This document shows, one piece after another, positions 10,641 through 30,330 of a stretch of 64,000 nt of DNA; within the stretch, counting starts at the first letter, position 1, and each line of letters starts with the position of its first letter. Below the pieces are notes generated by a model. The model did no database searches. It was not told the origin of the DNA and saw only the letters and a list, made by a program, of their open reading frames with translations. Made by a program: the position numbers and the translations under genes. This stretch comes from Hirundichthys speculiger. Lineage: Eukaryota; Chordata; Actinopteri; Beloniformes; Exocoetidae. The DNA is taken from the NCBI GenBank assembly GCA_018398805.1, contig JAGFBZ010000292.1:682001-746000 (forward strand). Reading direction: 5' to 3'.

Positions 10641-13360
10641 CTAACTGAGTGAAATTCCACAAGTGTCTCTCATGATCTTATACTTTCATCAAGATATGTA
10701 TAGTAATGTTATTTCCATGGGTGATCTTATTAAAAATTATATTTCTGCTCTTTGATTATATGATATTCAGTGTCTTTGTTCCATTCAAGTCTCTGCAAAA
10801 GTCCCTAACATGTCAACGGAGGCTACGTAGTGTGAAAATGAGGTCAGTTTAAACAACTGGGTCAGGAAATTAGGAAAAAACAAAAAAGGGAACAGAAATT
10901 CCCAAGTCAGAAAATGAAAGAATCAAGACAATGTGGAAATCTGAAGAGGATGATCTCAATCTCTCACTCCATTATATTAAAGCAAATCCTAAACAGTTTC
11001 TTTAACTGAGTCTTTATAACAACTACTCTGATAGCGAACATCAGACATTTAGTTTTAGTCATGTTGTCACCATCATATTTGACTACACGTCTCTCTGTAG
11101 CTTCACATCTGCTGATGTGCAAGAGCTGTCATCTATTGTTTATTTTGACCTTGAATAAAGCTGGGACATGTTTACCACCATGTTGCATCAGCTCGACATT
11201 CAACAAAACTCTGAGGAGACCAGCTGCTGTAGTCTTTTATTGTTGGATTTTTTTTTTTCTTTTTTTTTTTTTTTTTTGCTCATTCCTGCTTGATACTGAC
11301 TTTTAATATCAAGTAAGAGTATTGGGGAGCTCCTTTGTCACAGTATCTTATTTTATCGTAGCAGCTCTGTTTATAGCAGCTGGTTTCAGAGGGTGGAGTC
11401 AGCCAGTGTGACTCCGCCTCTCTCCTCTCACGCTGCGTGCATCTTTTAAAATCAATGTTACAGTTTTGCGCTTGCCTCTTCAGCGGAATAATAAATGTTG
11501 CGTAATGTGAAGTTGGGTGGTGAAAAAGATGTGGAGGCTGGATTTACTACTCTGATCTGAATCTGTGATGTCACAGCACCCCGTGAACCCGAATGGCTCA
11601 CTAAAGTATATACAGTATTTTTAGGCTGAGTGGTTATATTATGCAGTGTACACGTATATTTGTACTAATTGGTTTTGTGATAGTATATGTATCCACCAAA
11701 AAACTGGATCAAATTACTTTACTCATCATACACTTGTTACTGGCTAAAACCTAGGACGAGTGAGGTTTGAGTCTCACAAGATTTTAGACTGACTGTAATT
11801 TCCTGTCTTTATTCACAAAAGCTACAATGTTACGTCACTTTTTAAGTGTCACATTAGTGACAAGCATGACCCAAGTTCAGAACAGCCACAGAGGAATTAG
11901 TGCAAGTCACTTGGCAGATGCATCACGTTACGCGGTCACAAGCTATTCATTAAGGAAGAGGCATATCTCTCCCTGCTTTTTTTCCCTGCTGCTGAATACC
12001 ACGCAATGTGAGCCAACTCCGTCTGGTCAACCAGCATTTACCGGCTTCTTCCTCCCCGTACAGCGACAATGGGAGCGCAGAGGAGAAAACTAAGACAACA
12101 GAAGTGGTGAGAGGGTGTCATGACGTGGCCTCATGGACTCCAAGAAGAAGGGTGGAGGGGACTTTCAGCTTCGTGCTTCCTCACGCAAGCTGCTGACATC
12201 TTCTGCTGTAAATCATTTGTCCCACGTTCACCTATTCTCATGCTTCAAATGACGCAAGAATTAAGAATTCAATTCACGAAATATAATGCAGTCATTCACA
12301 AATTGTTTCAAGCTTTGGGGTCTGTGTTTTGGGGTCACACATAGTTATGAAATGTGTGGAATGCGGTCATGACATGTGTGCTGTTTCTTCTTCTTCTGCT
12401 TTTTTATTTGGTCGTGATCATGTGACTATCCCGATGAATGCAGAGAAAACTTGCAAACCTGCATCCCAACATGCATTTACACGGACTAAAAAAGCCCAAA
12501 CATGGAAGTATGTGACTTTTAAGGACAAGGCTAGCGCCAGGTTAGGAGTTGCGTGGGACAACTTTTATTTTTAATGTCCTACATGTCTTTAAGACTTTCT
12601 ATGAGGCAGCTTCCTGCTGAAAAAAAAAATCCGCTGAATCCTTTTTTTGTAGTTAAACACTCTCAAATGATTTGATCTTTGGCCTTCTTGTAGTTAATTG
12701 TTTTTAACAAAGAGCTAAGACCTGGCAGTCATTTCAATCAGAGCAACATTTATCATCTGCTTTCAGCTGATTTTAATTTTCACACGCCTGAAGAGAAAAG
12801 TGTTCAACATTTCATGAGAGGGGGAAAAAAAACAAATATATGTCTTAGTCTTCTCTCTTTTGCTGATCATGAAGTGATCTGTCAGATTACATCTCTGGCA
12901 AAAAAAAAAACAATCTATGGCAGTTATTCTCTCCAAGCCGTCCGCTTGGATCCAGGCCCATTCACCGAAGATGATTGAAGGACAAATAAACGTGCTTTTA
13001 TTCAATATTTCACTTCTGTTCTGATATGTTAAAAGTCTAGACTGTAGTATTGTAATCATGTTATAAACTAATTCGTTTTGATTTTTGTTATTTTGCAGTG
13101 AATACTTCCAGCTGCAGCTTGACTTCAGTTTATTTCTCCTGTTTTTTTCCTCCGGAGCCCAGTGAAATCTCCCTGATCCTCTGCACAAGGCTCATGAGCG
13201 TACCCCCTTCTCCCTCCCCCCGGCCCCCAAAAAGCACATCTGGTCCTCAGTACGCCCCCGGGGCCTCCTTTAGCAACCCCTCCCAGACATGAACTTGGCC
13301 TACCTAAATGTTTTTGTTCAAGCAGCCTGAGTCTTACTTATAAAGAGGGGAGGGGAAACA

Positions 13361-13381
13361 GAGAGAGAGAGAGAGAGAGAG
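13361..13381. repeat. (GA)n microsatellite
   Basis: Ten GA units. Confidence 0.9.
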
Positions 13382-13983
13382 CAAGAAGGAATTTTAAAAT
13401 AAACTGCCTTTTATTGACACAATCGAAAACATCAATATGAGAAACGTATGTCAGACAGCAGAGAGGCGCTGTGCATGTGTGCGTGCAGATGTTAGCGAGA
13501 GTGGACGAGGCAGGAAACGGTGAAAAGGAGTGGCCAGCTTACATCATCTGGAACATCCCTGGTCCCTCACCAATCATGTCAGCATCTTTAAGAGCCCGTT
13601 AGTTGGACCGTTAGTTAGGCGTCAATCAAGCCACCAGCTTTTCAGTGACCTGAACCAGAAAATGTAAATATTTTTGTCTCAAGTCCACCTTCGGCCTGTA
13701 TAAACCCTGTGCCGTCTACCGTCCAATCAGAAGCTTTCAGGCCATCAATCACATGGAAGCAATTGATGAGAAACAGCTGTCCTCACCCATTACTTCCTCC
13801 CCTCCTCCCCCGCCGACTCCCTAGATGACTGAGTTCATTGTTGAAGCAGCTCAGCCCACTTTCTGTACTAATATAGAGCTCCAATTTTACCCCCTTTCTT
13901 TCTTTCTTTTTTTTTTTATTTTGGCCACTCCAACTCTCTTCTTCTTTTCTGTCAAACTGTCATATTTTTTTTATTCTTTACTG

Positions 13984-14364
13984 CAGCCATTCCCAAACTT
14001 CAGAATACCAAGGCCCAACTTGAAATGCGAAAAATCTCCACGGCCCATCGAAACCTTTAATCACAACTGTGATCAACATTCAGGACTAGGAACCATGTTC
14101 TGACATTATGTAAGGGGTCAACAAATAAGGTGACACTTGTTATATTAAGTTAAGATGACGGTAGAACCACATTTAACTGGTTTGTTTTGTTACTTCTTAA
14201 TGTTTTTAAATCATGTCGTTAATATTTTACAGTAGTTAAAAACATATTTAAAAAAGATCGAGGATTTAAAAAATATTTGTTTAATTTTAATGACCTCTCA
14301 CGGCCGACCTGCAGTACCGCGACGGCCCACCAGGGGGCCGCGGCCCACACTTTGGGAATCACTG
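13984..14364. mobile_element. hAT-type MITE, 381 bp, perfect 8-bp TSD
   Basis: The termini are CAGCCATTCCCAAACTT and, inverted, ACACTTTGGGAATCACTG. The exact 8-bp duplication CTTTACTG flanks it at 13976-13983 and 14365-14372. The inner right end is GC-rich (GGGGGCCGCGGCCCAC) whereas the middle is AT-rich. It has no transposase. Confidence 0.85.
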
Positions 14365-14444
14365 CTTTACTGTTTAAAATCCAAAGTGGCTCGTACAGGT
14401 GTTGAGCTTAGAGCCAAGATGAAGCTAATGAAATGAGGAAAATA

Positions 14445-14551
14445 TACATTGTTGCCCATAAAGTTACCTCTCATGAAAGTGACGATGTAGTTTATTGTTC
14501 ATAGGTTTTCTGGGAAAAAAAGATTATTCCAACTTTATAGGCAACACTGTA
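14445..14551. mobile_element. very short mariner-type MITE, 107 bp
   Basis: The left end TACATTGTTGCCCATAAAGTT and the right end AACTTTATAGGCAACACTGTA are inverted copies over 21 bp with two mismatches, both ending in the TA expected for Tc1/mariner insertion. Only about 65 bp separate the arms. It starts 81 bp after the hAT MITE at 13984-14364. Confidence 0.7.
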
Positions 14552-15559
14552 CATATTTGTCTCTTTCTCATTCACTCGCCACCTCCCTGTTCTAGTCTTT
14601 AATACTGAAACTGACTCGTGGAGAAGCATAAAGTGTACTCATTACTTTTAAGAGCTGGAAAGATTCAAGTTTATCTAAGAGATTCTTCTTCTTCTTTGAC
14701 ATACTTCAATCAAAATCTGAGCACATAAAAGATTTATGTGCTCAAGTAGGAGCCTGACCGGCCGTTTCTTTTACTTGCACCTGGTCTTTGTGAACCTGAA
14801 TACCAGAAAGTATTCCCTCACAAATCATCTTAAAGGACAAAAGCCACCAAGAAACTGCTTAAAAACTAGACCTCACGGACACTCAACTGAAAAATTTCTC
14901 TCATGAAACACAAGTCTTAATACATTATTAGCCAGATCCAGTCCTGCAGACAGGTTTGCTTATTATTTCGGTGTCGAAATCTCTTGTAAAATTCATGTGA
15001 ATTTCCAGTTTAGACCAATGACAGGCTTCTTCATGGCAACGTCACCTGAGGCCTACAGGTATTATAATGTACCGTAGATACAGCAGATGGACTCCATTTA
15101 TTTAGTGCTTTCCTTGTGTTGTTATGCAATCAAAGAGCTTTACTCCGCAGGCATCATTCAGCCATTCACGCACACATCCATACGGCCTTTCATGGTTTCC
15201 AGCATACTCTATTTCCAGAGCCACAGATGCTCTTTACAGTTCATGTTATAGTAGTACACCATCTTTCACTTCTAAGGTTTTATGTGTCTTAACATAAGTA
15301 TAAATTAATTAATCATCTGGTTCTTACCAGGTCCTAAAATTAGGTAAGTACTACCTCAGACAAATAACACCAAATGGCATATCACACCTCATAACCTTTT
15401 TTTAAAATGTAAAATGCTTTCAAAGGAATCTCTCTTAAAAAACAGCAGCGCAACCTATGTCGAGACCAAAAGTGGACACGGCCACGTTTTGCAAAAATCC
15501 AAACACACAATATCAGCTCAAACATCAACTGTCGAGCCCTTTTCAGTCATTGAATCAAC

Positions 15560-15760
15560 CGCCAACAACTATATATGCCAAAGTATTCCAGAGTTGACTG
15601 TGAGGCCATCAGTCCAACAGCTAACGCTCGGCAGGAACTGGGTCATCTACCAGGACAATGACTCCAAGCGCACCTGGAAATCTACAACAGAATGACTGGA
15701 AAACATTTTAAGTCAAGACCTCAACCCGACTGAAACGCTGTAGGATCTTAAGAAATCTGT
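15560..15760 (+). pseudogene. Tc1-like transposase C-terminal fragment
   Basis: The plus strand reads GRNWVIYQDNDSKRTWKST, matching the family's W-x3-QDND-x-K-H-TS-KST around the second catalytic aspartate, then after a stop a LNPTETL segment like the family's LNPIEHLW. The upstream and downstream parts of the element are not recognisable. Confidence 0.6.
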
Positions 15761-16809
15761 GCATGTTTAAATGTGTGCAAACTTTGCATAATTAAAGCAG
15801 TTGCAGAGAAGAGCGGACCTAATTCTAACAGAACAATGCGGCGTACTGAAAATATCCTGCACAAAACAATTACTTTAAGTTTTTCTGACGTGGTTCTGCC
15901 AGCTGCTGGGTCACAGAGAGCCCTTATTTACATACTCCTTCTGCATTTTGGCTCAGCTTTGGTTAAATAAGTAATGGCATGGTGTAATATCTGTATGTTT
16001 TTGTTAATCTGAGGTCATATTAAACTAATTTTAAGACTTATGGACCAGATTTTTTTGTTTAATATTTTCTGATATATAAATATTGGAATAAACAGAGGGT
16101 GTACGTTCCGTCTTCAGAAGACTGCATACCCAAGCAGAGTGGCTGAAATCCCACATAGTGGAGGTCAGAAACCAGGATAAAGATATCACCCCTCTTTGAA
16201 ATCACAAGATAGAGGCAGGAAACATGAAGAAGCAGCATTTTGACCTTCGTTTTCTTCATAATTAGCAGTATTAAAGAAGATGAAATGCTCCCTTATACAT
16301 CTCTCTAAATGCATTTCATTCATCAGACACCTGCTGTATTTCTGCAGTTTCCTCTCATTTATTTCATCCTATTCCTCAGAATTTTCAGTATTTTACTCCT
16401 CAGTTCTTCAAGTGGATGCTTTTCTCTTGATTTCCTCCTCAGCTCAAATTTCTGTTCCCTATCTTAACATGAAGCAAAAGGCACTTCAAAGCCGCTTTGT
16501 GACCGTGAGTCAAACGTGAGTCTTAACCTCCTCGCAAGGGGGATGCAGAGCAGGACTGCAGCAGAGCAAGGCATGCGTCTGGCAAGTGTCATATTTCAAA
16601 CATTCAAACCCTGTTTGTGCACGTGTGAGTCCCTGCACTCACTCTCTTCTCATTATTACTACTTTTTTTAATTGGTTTTTTACGAACACGTCTTTAGAAT
16701 AGGAGACAGCACTTTATTGCTTAACCACAAACCCTGACGATGGTTGAAGCCATACTGCCTTATTTTGTAGCATCAATTGTGAGAATCACATTGTGAGTGA
16801 CCTCAGTGT

Positions 16810-16833
<24 letters not shown>
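16810..16833. repeat. (TA)n microsatellite followed by poly-T
   Basis: About twelve TA units followed by a long T-rich run to about 16863. Confidence 0.9.
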
Positions 16834-16841
<8 letters not shown>

Positions 16842-17776
16842 TTATTTTTTTTTTTTTTTTTTTCCTCTGACAGCCCTGTGCTGTCACATGTCGTGCTGCA
16901 GTCATGCCATAGAGTCAGAGCTGGAAATGAAACTCACAAAGGGGGGCAAGTAACATTAATATCTTGCTCTTCTACTGCACTGACGCAGTGGCTGGTACGG
17001 GTGAGGACAGAAACACACACAGAGGTGGTTGCCAGGCCAGGTTTCCACGGCGTTGAGCAGGCTGCATCCCAGCAGTCACCATATGGACAGATACCGAAGC
17101 GAGGACAGAGAGAATGAGGGATGGAGGAGCAGGTTATAGCACGTGATAAAGGGATAGAATTAAAAAAAAAAGAAAAAAAAAAAAAAAAACATGGAGGGGG
17201 AGACCAGGTAGGACTCAATGTAAGGAAAGGAGGGGAAAAAATAGATGTGGCTTGGTGAGGTTCAACAAAGGATAGACGGGAAAGAGAACAAATACTCACA
17301 GGATGGAGGGATGGAGGGATGATAAAACATGGAAGCTGGTTAAGGATGGAAACTATAAAATGGTGACAGGTGGAGATTATAGGAGGTGTGCACCTAGAAC
17401 AAAAACCAAAAATGTTTATTAGGACAGCCAGAGTTGGTGTAAGAGAGAAAGCCTGTGCAGAAGACTAAAATGAGACAGATATTAAAGATGAAAGACTAAA
17501 AATCTAATCAGGAAGAAAGGAGGGAGCATAGGATTGACAAAGGAACTGGGAGAGAGAAAAAATGGGAAAGAAATAGATTTAGGGGAAGAGAAGAGGATAA
17601 TAAAGAAACAGTTGGTGGAGAAAGTGAAAATAACTGAAGGTGTGAAAGGGCGGAAATAATTACCTTCAGATAAATCCAATCAAGACTGAACCTCTGATGG
17701 TGGCACCAGGTAAAAACATCCCTTTAATGAAGCAGCCATCTCAGTTAACTGGCCTCCTCTGTCCAGTCCAGTCTCA

Positions 17777-18175
17777 GAAACCTCAGTCATGTTGGACCAG
17801 TCTCTGTCTCTGGATCATGACTCAAGACAGCTGGTCAAAACCTTTTTTTTTTTCCACATGAGGAACATCTCCAAGCTGAGAAAAATGCTATCAGTTGCCA
17901 ATCTGGAATTGATCCTTCATGCTTTTATTTCATCTCGGCTTTACTACTGTAATTCTGTTTTTACTTGTTTTAACAGATCGCTCAAAATGCTGCAGCAAGT
18001 CCTCTAACAGGAACCTCTAGAACGGCCCACATCACTCCAGTTTTAGCTTCACTGGTTACCTGTCATGTTTTTGACACTGATTTTTAAAAATCTAGTGCTA
18101 ATGTTTAGAGCATTACATGGTCAGACCTCTTGACCGACTGCTCCTCTGGCTGTTGCACGTCACTGGTCTTTGTTC
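17777..18175 (+). pseudogene. LINE reverse-transcriptase fragment
   Basis: The plus strand reads like the C-terminal part of a non-LTR retrotransposon ORF2: a segment beginning FFFHMRNISKLRKML, then LILHAFISSRLYYCNSVFT (the HAFISSRLDYCN block common in fish LINEs), then after frame breaks pieces corresponding to HITPVLASLHWLPV. It is heavily decayed, with stops and shifts. An L2/CR1-like lineage is my inference from the wording of these blocks. Confidence 0.7.
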
Positions 18176-18987
18176 TGATCCAGATGTTGGTGTTAATTGG
18201 TGTTTAGTGAGCGGAACACTTGAAGCACCACTGAAGTCATTAAAACCTTTTACAATATAAACTTCCTATGTGAAGTTAATGGGTTCAAAATATCCATCTC
18301 TTCGAGGTGCTTGTTTATTATGCCAAAATATTTTAAGGACACATTTGGAAAATTAATCACCAAATTCTCTTTAAAAATGTATTACAATTGTAGACACCCA
18401 GTGATGTGCAAAAGCAGGTACCCTTTTAATCCTGCCTTGTGTGTGTCTAAGAGCATAAAAATCTCCTCATGGTGGGTCTCGCTATTTACAGAGTACAACC
18501 TCTGAGGAACACACTTTCTTTTTTTACATTCAGCTAAAGAGAAAAAAATAATTTGGATTTCTATGTAATCAGAATACTGAGTACTCCCAAGATTCAGAGC
18601 ACTGATAGTCCTTTCCTGTACTCTCAAATCTGGTTTATGCTTCATCAAATCAACATCCACACCACAAGGGGGAACCCTACATCAGACCACAACATGCTAC
18701 TCTCTCCACAAATGGTACTACACATCACATCTGTGCAGACCACAAGTGACTGCTCCACTTTGTTTTTTTTATTCCCCACTATTACTACTACTTTGTTGTT
18801 TTCAAGTCAGGTGCTGACAGATTCCAGCAGAAACCACTAATGCTCAACACTTGGCTCCAACCCATATAAGCTCAGCTGTATTTGCTGTTTCCATGTAGGA
18901 AATGCATTTATGGAAAGACGTCTGGACAGGTCAGATTTGTTCCATTTCCAGTAATAAACCACAGCAAGAGTGTTTTGTAAATAACAG
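18176..18987. other. intergenic, downstream flank of rps4x
   Basis: AT-rich DNA between the LINE fragment and the rps4x poly(A) signal. I see no gene, RNA or clear repeat. Confidence 0.4.
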
Positions 18988-18993
18988 TTTATT
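18988..18993 (-). terminator. rps4x: rps4x poly(A) signal AATAAA
   Basis: AATAAA on the minus strand, 26 nt beyond the stop codon. Such a very short 3' UTR is typical of ribosomal protein mRNAs. Cleavage would fall around 18965-18980. Confidence 0.85.
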
Positions 18994-19018
18994 GAAAACC
19001 AGGGGTTTTGTGGCCAGT

Positions 19019-26752
<7,734 letters not shown>

Positions 26753-26764
26753 GTTGGAGTCTGC

Positions 26765-26775
26765 GGGGAAAAGGG
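26765..26775 (-). promoter_or_regulatory. rps4x: 5'-TOP tract at the rps4x transcription start
   Basis: The minus strand reads CCCTTTTCCCC, 12 nt upstream of the ATG. A C followed by an unbroken pyrimidine run is the cap-site signature of ribosomal protein mRNAs, which are controlled by mTOR through LARP1. An ETS-type CCGGAAA lies just upstream (26784-26790). Confidence 0.7.
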
Positions 26776-26971
26776 CTTCTTGGTTTCCGGTAATGAATGA
26801 TATGGCCTACTACGGCAGACTGGGAGGGACAAAAATACACAGTAGGAAATCGAAACTGGTAGTTCTTGAACCATTTTTTTTTTATAACGTCTGGGCAGTA
26901 AATATTTTATTGCAATGTTGAGGCATGCTATATTAACGGTCTTTCTATATAACGGTATACATATATATAAG

Positions 26972-26972
<1 letters not shown>

Positions 26973-27032
<60 letters not shown>
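26973..27032. repeat. (TA)n microsatellite beside the rps4x promoter
   Basis: About 30 TA units, starting roughly 200 bp upstream of the rps4x cap site and running into a MITE. Confidence 0.95.
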
Positions 27033-27035
<3 letters not shown>

Positions 27036-27398
27036 TCATGGAAAAAATTATTAGACCACCATTTTTTCTTCACTTTCTTGTTCATTTTAATACCTGGTAC
27101 CACTAAACGTCATCATGTGACTAAAACAGACAGAAAAAAACACTGAATGCATAAAAGCAGTGTTTTTGGCAGTACAACGCCATAGCTATTGATGTAAAAA
27201 CTTAAGTGATTTAGGTTATAATCAAGAAAACCATGGAAAATGGTAAGATATCAGCTCTTAAATAAAACTCTTATGAGCAATCTTTGTGGTTATCGTTATG
27301 TTTGTCCAAACAAATGTACCTTTAGTTGTACCAGGCATTAAAATGAACAAGAAACTGAAGAAAACAAGGGTGGTCTAATAATTTTTTCCATGACTGTA
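27031..27398. mobile_element. Tc1/mariner-type MITE, copy 1 (368 bp)
   Basis: It starts TACAGTCATGGAAAAAATTA and ends with the inverted form AATTTTTTCCATGACTGTA; the inverted similarity runs about 70 bp inward. A TA lies at each edge. It has inserted at the edge of a TA microsatellite. A nearly identical copy in the same orientation is at 29863-30232. No transposase. Confidence 0.88.
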
Positions 27399-29862
27399 TA
27401 TATGCACATCAAATATTACTCTCTTGTTTTAGCAGATGGATGAGTGAAGTGATATATGTATGTAACAACATAAGCCGTGTCTGAATGTGGCTTCACTCTT
27501 TGAAAAGGGCCTTGCAACAAATTCAGTGTAAATAAGAGAATTTAGGTGGCAGCACCAATCATAATACACTGCATTTAGGGCTTTTTGCAAACACAGCCAC
27601 TTCCAGTAAAGAAAGCAACCAGCCAAAACAACAAGTCAATCATTTTACATCATTTTCTACCTTCAAAAAAGCATGTTGTACAATTGTGTTACTGTGCAAT
27701 GTGTATCAAATCCAAAGCAAAGTGGCTACTTATCTATCATTTCATGGCTGTCACGTGGATAAAGTGGCAGAAAAATCTCTCTCGCTCTGAGGAAGATGGA
27801 AGGCACTGATTTGGCGTGAGGGGAAGGACAAAACGCTGAAGAATGTCAACATGCTGAACCTCACAAGAAATTCCAGACTATGTTCCTGTCATTTCCCAGA
27901 GTATCAGATCAGCATTGATGGCTACACAAATGGTGATCCTGTCTGGAAGCCACTCATGTGGAGGAAAGACTGAAAGGACACATACTGTATCTGCAAAGCC
28001 CCGAATGAGTGTGAGTGCTGCCACCTGGCACATCTTGTTTCTCGGGACTTAGGTAATTACTACTGTAATTATGGGGTCACAGTGTATGGTAGTAGGATAA
28101 AATTAACTAACACAATACTGTTTATAAACAAAGGTCAGTAAAATCAACTATTTTTTATGTCTAATCATTAATAAAGTCTTACTAATTTAAACAAAAACTA
28201 CAAAGTCAAAATCACCTTTGGAGAAACATATTTCAAAGCCATATTTAAGCCACTTATGGAGTGACATCACAGTTACTGACAATACTGTTCTAAATAATGA
28301 GAATCCTAATACCACTTTTTCCTAAAATAGGTGCACTTTGCTGTGTCTTACACCAGGGGCTGATGCATGAACCATCTTATGATATTCCTACATAGTGTAG
28401 CTTTAAAGATAACAAGTCACTATAATGCCACTCTCTATCACTCTGTGGCTTTAAGGCAGTGTGGTGATATATAACCCTCCATGAGAGTCACGTACGGTTA
28501 GAAGGTTGTTTCTGCTTGGAACCACAAATTTTCTTGACCATGGGCGGCCAATTTAAACACACTAGTTTTTTGTGAGAATGGTGATTGTCTTCAAAACAGC
28601 AACAAATACACCCACTGTCATGGCCGATTGTGTCTGTGACTTACTGTTAATCGTTTCTGTCCTTTATCTCGTGACATTTACTGTTAACTTACACATGATG
28701 AATGTTGATTTATGGGTAACATAATAATAATGAAATCAAGCAAAATGCTGTTGTAAATCCACCCTAACTTTACAGCAGTTTAGTGCAGGAAATGCCATCC
28801 TCTACAGGAAATGTTTGTTTACATTCATGGGGATAAAACTTCTCTTTTGTCTGTGTCTTCTTCTGCCAAACTATTTCCAACTGATGCAGACATGCCAACG
28901 CATGCAGGAAATCATCCCAAAGCTTTTTTTAAAAAGAAGAAAAAGAATCTGGACGCCTAATTTCCTACACGCATTGTTCAGCTCACTGTTGCATTTGTTT
29001 TGAACTAAATCACCCCACAACCCTGCATTTTATTTGATCCCGTTTCACGGTTTGCGCAGACTCCTGGAATCCTTAGCTGCATGACCAGCAGCACCCACCT
29101 GTGTTAGAAAGTCCAGATCCACTTGTTTTAGAAAAAAAGCTGATTGTAGTGAACATTCAGTGCAAGAATCAACTTTTTTCTCCAGAGATTTAAACAACGA
29201 TTTCTCTCAGAATCTAATACAAAAAAGGAGAGATTTGTTTATGGGAGTTTTCAAAAGGGTAAATTACTGTTTTGAGACAGCCTTACAGCATAATCAAATC
29301 CACCTGAAACAAGACCATGTGACTAAAGTGTCCTTCTTTGATAAACACACACTGTAGCAAGATATATCCTTTTAAAAGTTGTGTGAAAAACAAATACATA
29401 AACCTTCAATATGAACGTTTATGAAAATATGTTCCAGAACAGGTTTCACAAAATGGATAACTTGCCTACAACCAGAGATAAACAATAACATTTGACATAT
29501 TGGTCTGTATCATCATTTATCACTAAATCAGAACACCAAAGCTGTGTATAAAAACTGATCTCTGCAGATGAAGGCTGAAGACGTCAGGGAGCAGCTATTC
29601 AGGCGCATCCTGTCCTCCTCTGAGCAAGTAGTGTCTCTTATCTGCTGAATAAACTCAACAGTGAGACAACTAAACAGCTGTCTGTGTATAATGATGTGTT
29701 TGGTCAATGTAACAAGATTTTAGTCCTACAAAACAGCTCAGTGACCTGAGCAGAGAGGCCATTTACTGAGAGAGGTATGACAGAGGATAATCACAGCCAT
29801 GCTGACCCACTGCCTCCAGGAAATCTGCTTTTTCTGCCTAATTTTTTGTATTCCTGGCATTG
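27399..29862. other. intergenic, no gene seen
   Basis: Contains THAP-like relic B (about 27795-28050). The rest is AT-rich, with only short chance ORFs. Confidence 0.4.
27795..28050 (+). pseudogene. THAP-like relic, copy B
   Basis: The plus strand reads LIWREGKDKTLKNVNMLNLT then RNSRLCSCHFPEYQ. A tryptophan about 23 residues before a C-x2-H-F pair resembles teleost THAP zinc fingers (W...RVCSLHF). After a TGA stop comes ICKAPNECECC. Copy C (minus, about 45225-45590) retains a GDPVYFAWNNRKE segment that resembles the AVPxxFAW end of THAP domains. Three dispersed diverged copies suggest a mobile element or retro-duplicated gene carrying a THAP domain. The THAP reading is my inference; the repeat itself is directly visible. 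Confidence 0.4.
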
Positions 29863-30232
29863 TACAGTCATGGAAAAAATTATTAGACCACCATTTTTTC
29901 TTCACTTTCTTGTTCATTTTAATACCTGGTACCACTAAACGTCATCATGTGACTAAAACAGACAGAAAAGAAAACACTGAATGCATAAAAGCAGTGTTTT
30001 TAGCAGTACAACGCCATAGCTATTGATGTAAAAACTTAAGTGATTTAGGTTATAATCAAGAAAACCATGGAAAATGGTAAGATATCAGCTCTTAAATAAA
30101 ACTCTTATGAGCAATCTTTGTGGTTATCGTTATGTTTGTCCAAACAAATGTACCTTTAGTTGTACCAGGCATTAAAATGAACAAGAAACTGAAGAAAACA
30201 AGGGGGGTCTAATAATTTTTTCCATGACTGTA
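29863..30232. mobile_element. Tc1/mariner-type MITE, copy 2 (370 bp)
   Basis: The same element as 27031-27398, differing at only a few positions by eye and with the same TA-edged termini and orientation. This indicates recent spread. Confidence 0.88.
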
Positions 30233-30304
30233 AATGTGAAAAAAAACCCTCAGTCATGAATTTAGAAGGTAGCTGAAGGGTCAGACAAAGGGCATTGAAA
30301 TTAC

Positions 30305-30330
30305 TCCATCCATCCATCCATCCATCCATC
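30305..30330. repeat. (CATC)n microsatellite
   Basis: Six CATC units immediately right of the MITE copy. Confidence 0.9.

Larger units (their letters stand above)
9361..13975. other. intergenic, no gene seen
   Basis: AT-rich DNA between the nhsl2 promoter and rps4x. It holds a TATT microsatellite (10221-10280), one THAP-like relic (about 10480-10640), T-rich runs near 11250 and a GA repeat (13361-13381). The human neighbours PIN4 and ERCC6L were looked for and not seen. Open frames here look like chance. Confidence 0.5.
14552..17776. other. intergenic, no gene seen
   Basis: Holds a common fish interspersed repeat (about 15093-15190, with GCTTTACTCC and CATTCACGCACAC words), a Tc1-like fragment (15560-15760), an (AT)n tract followed by poly-T (16810-16863) and purine-rich DNA from 17100 to 17680. 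No gene is supported. Confidence 0.5.
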
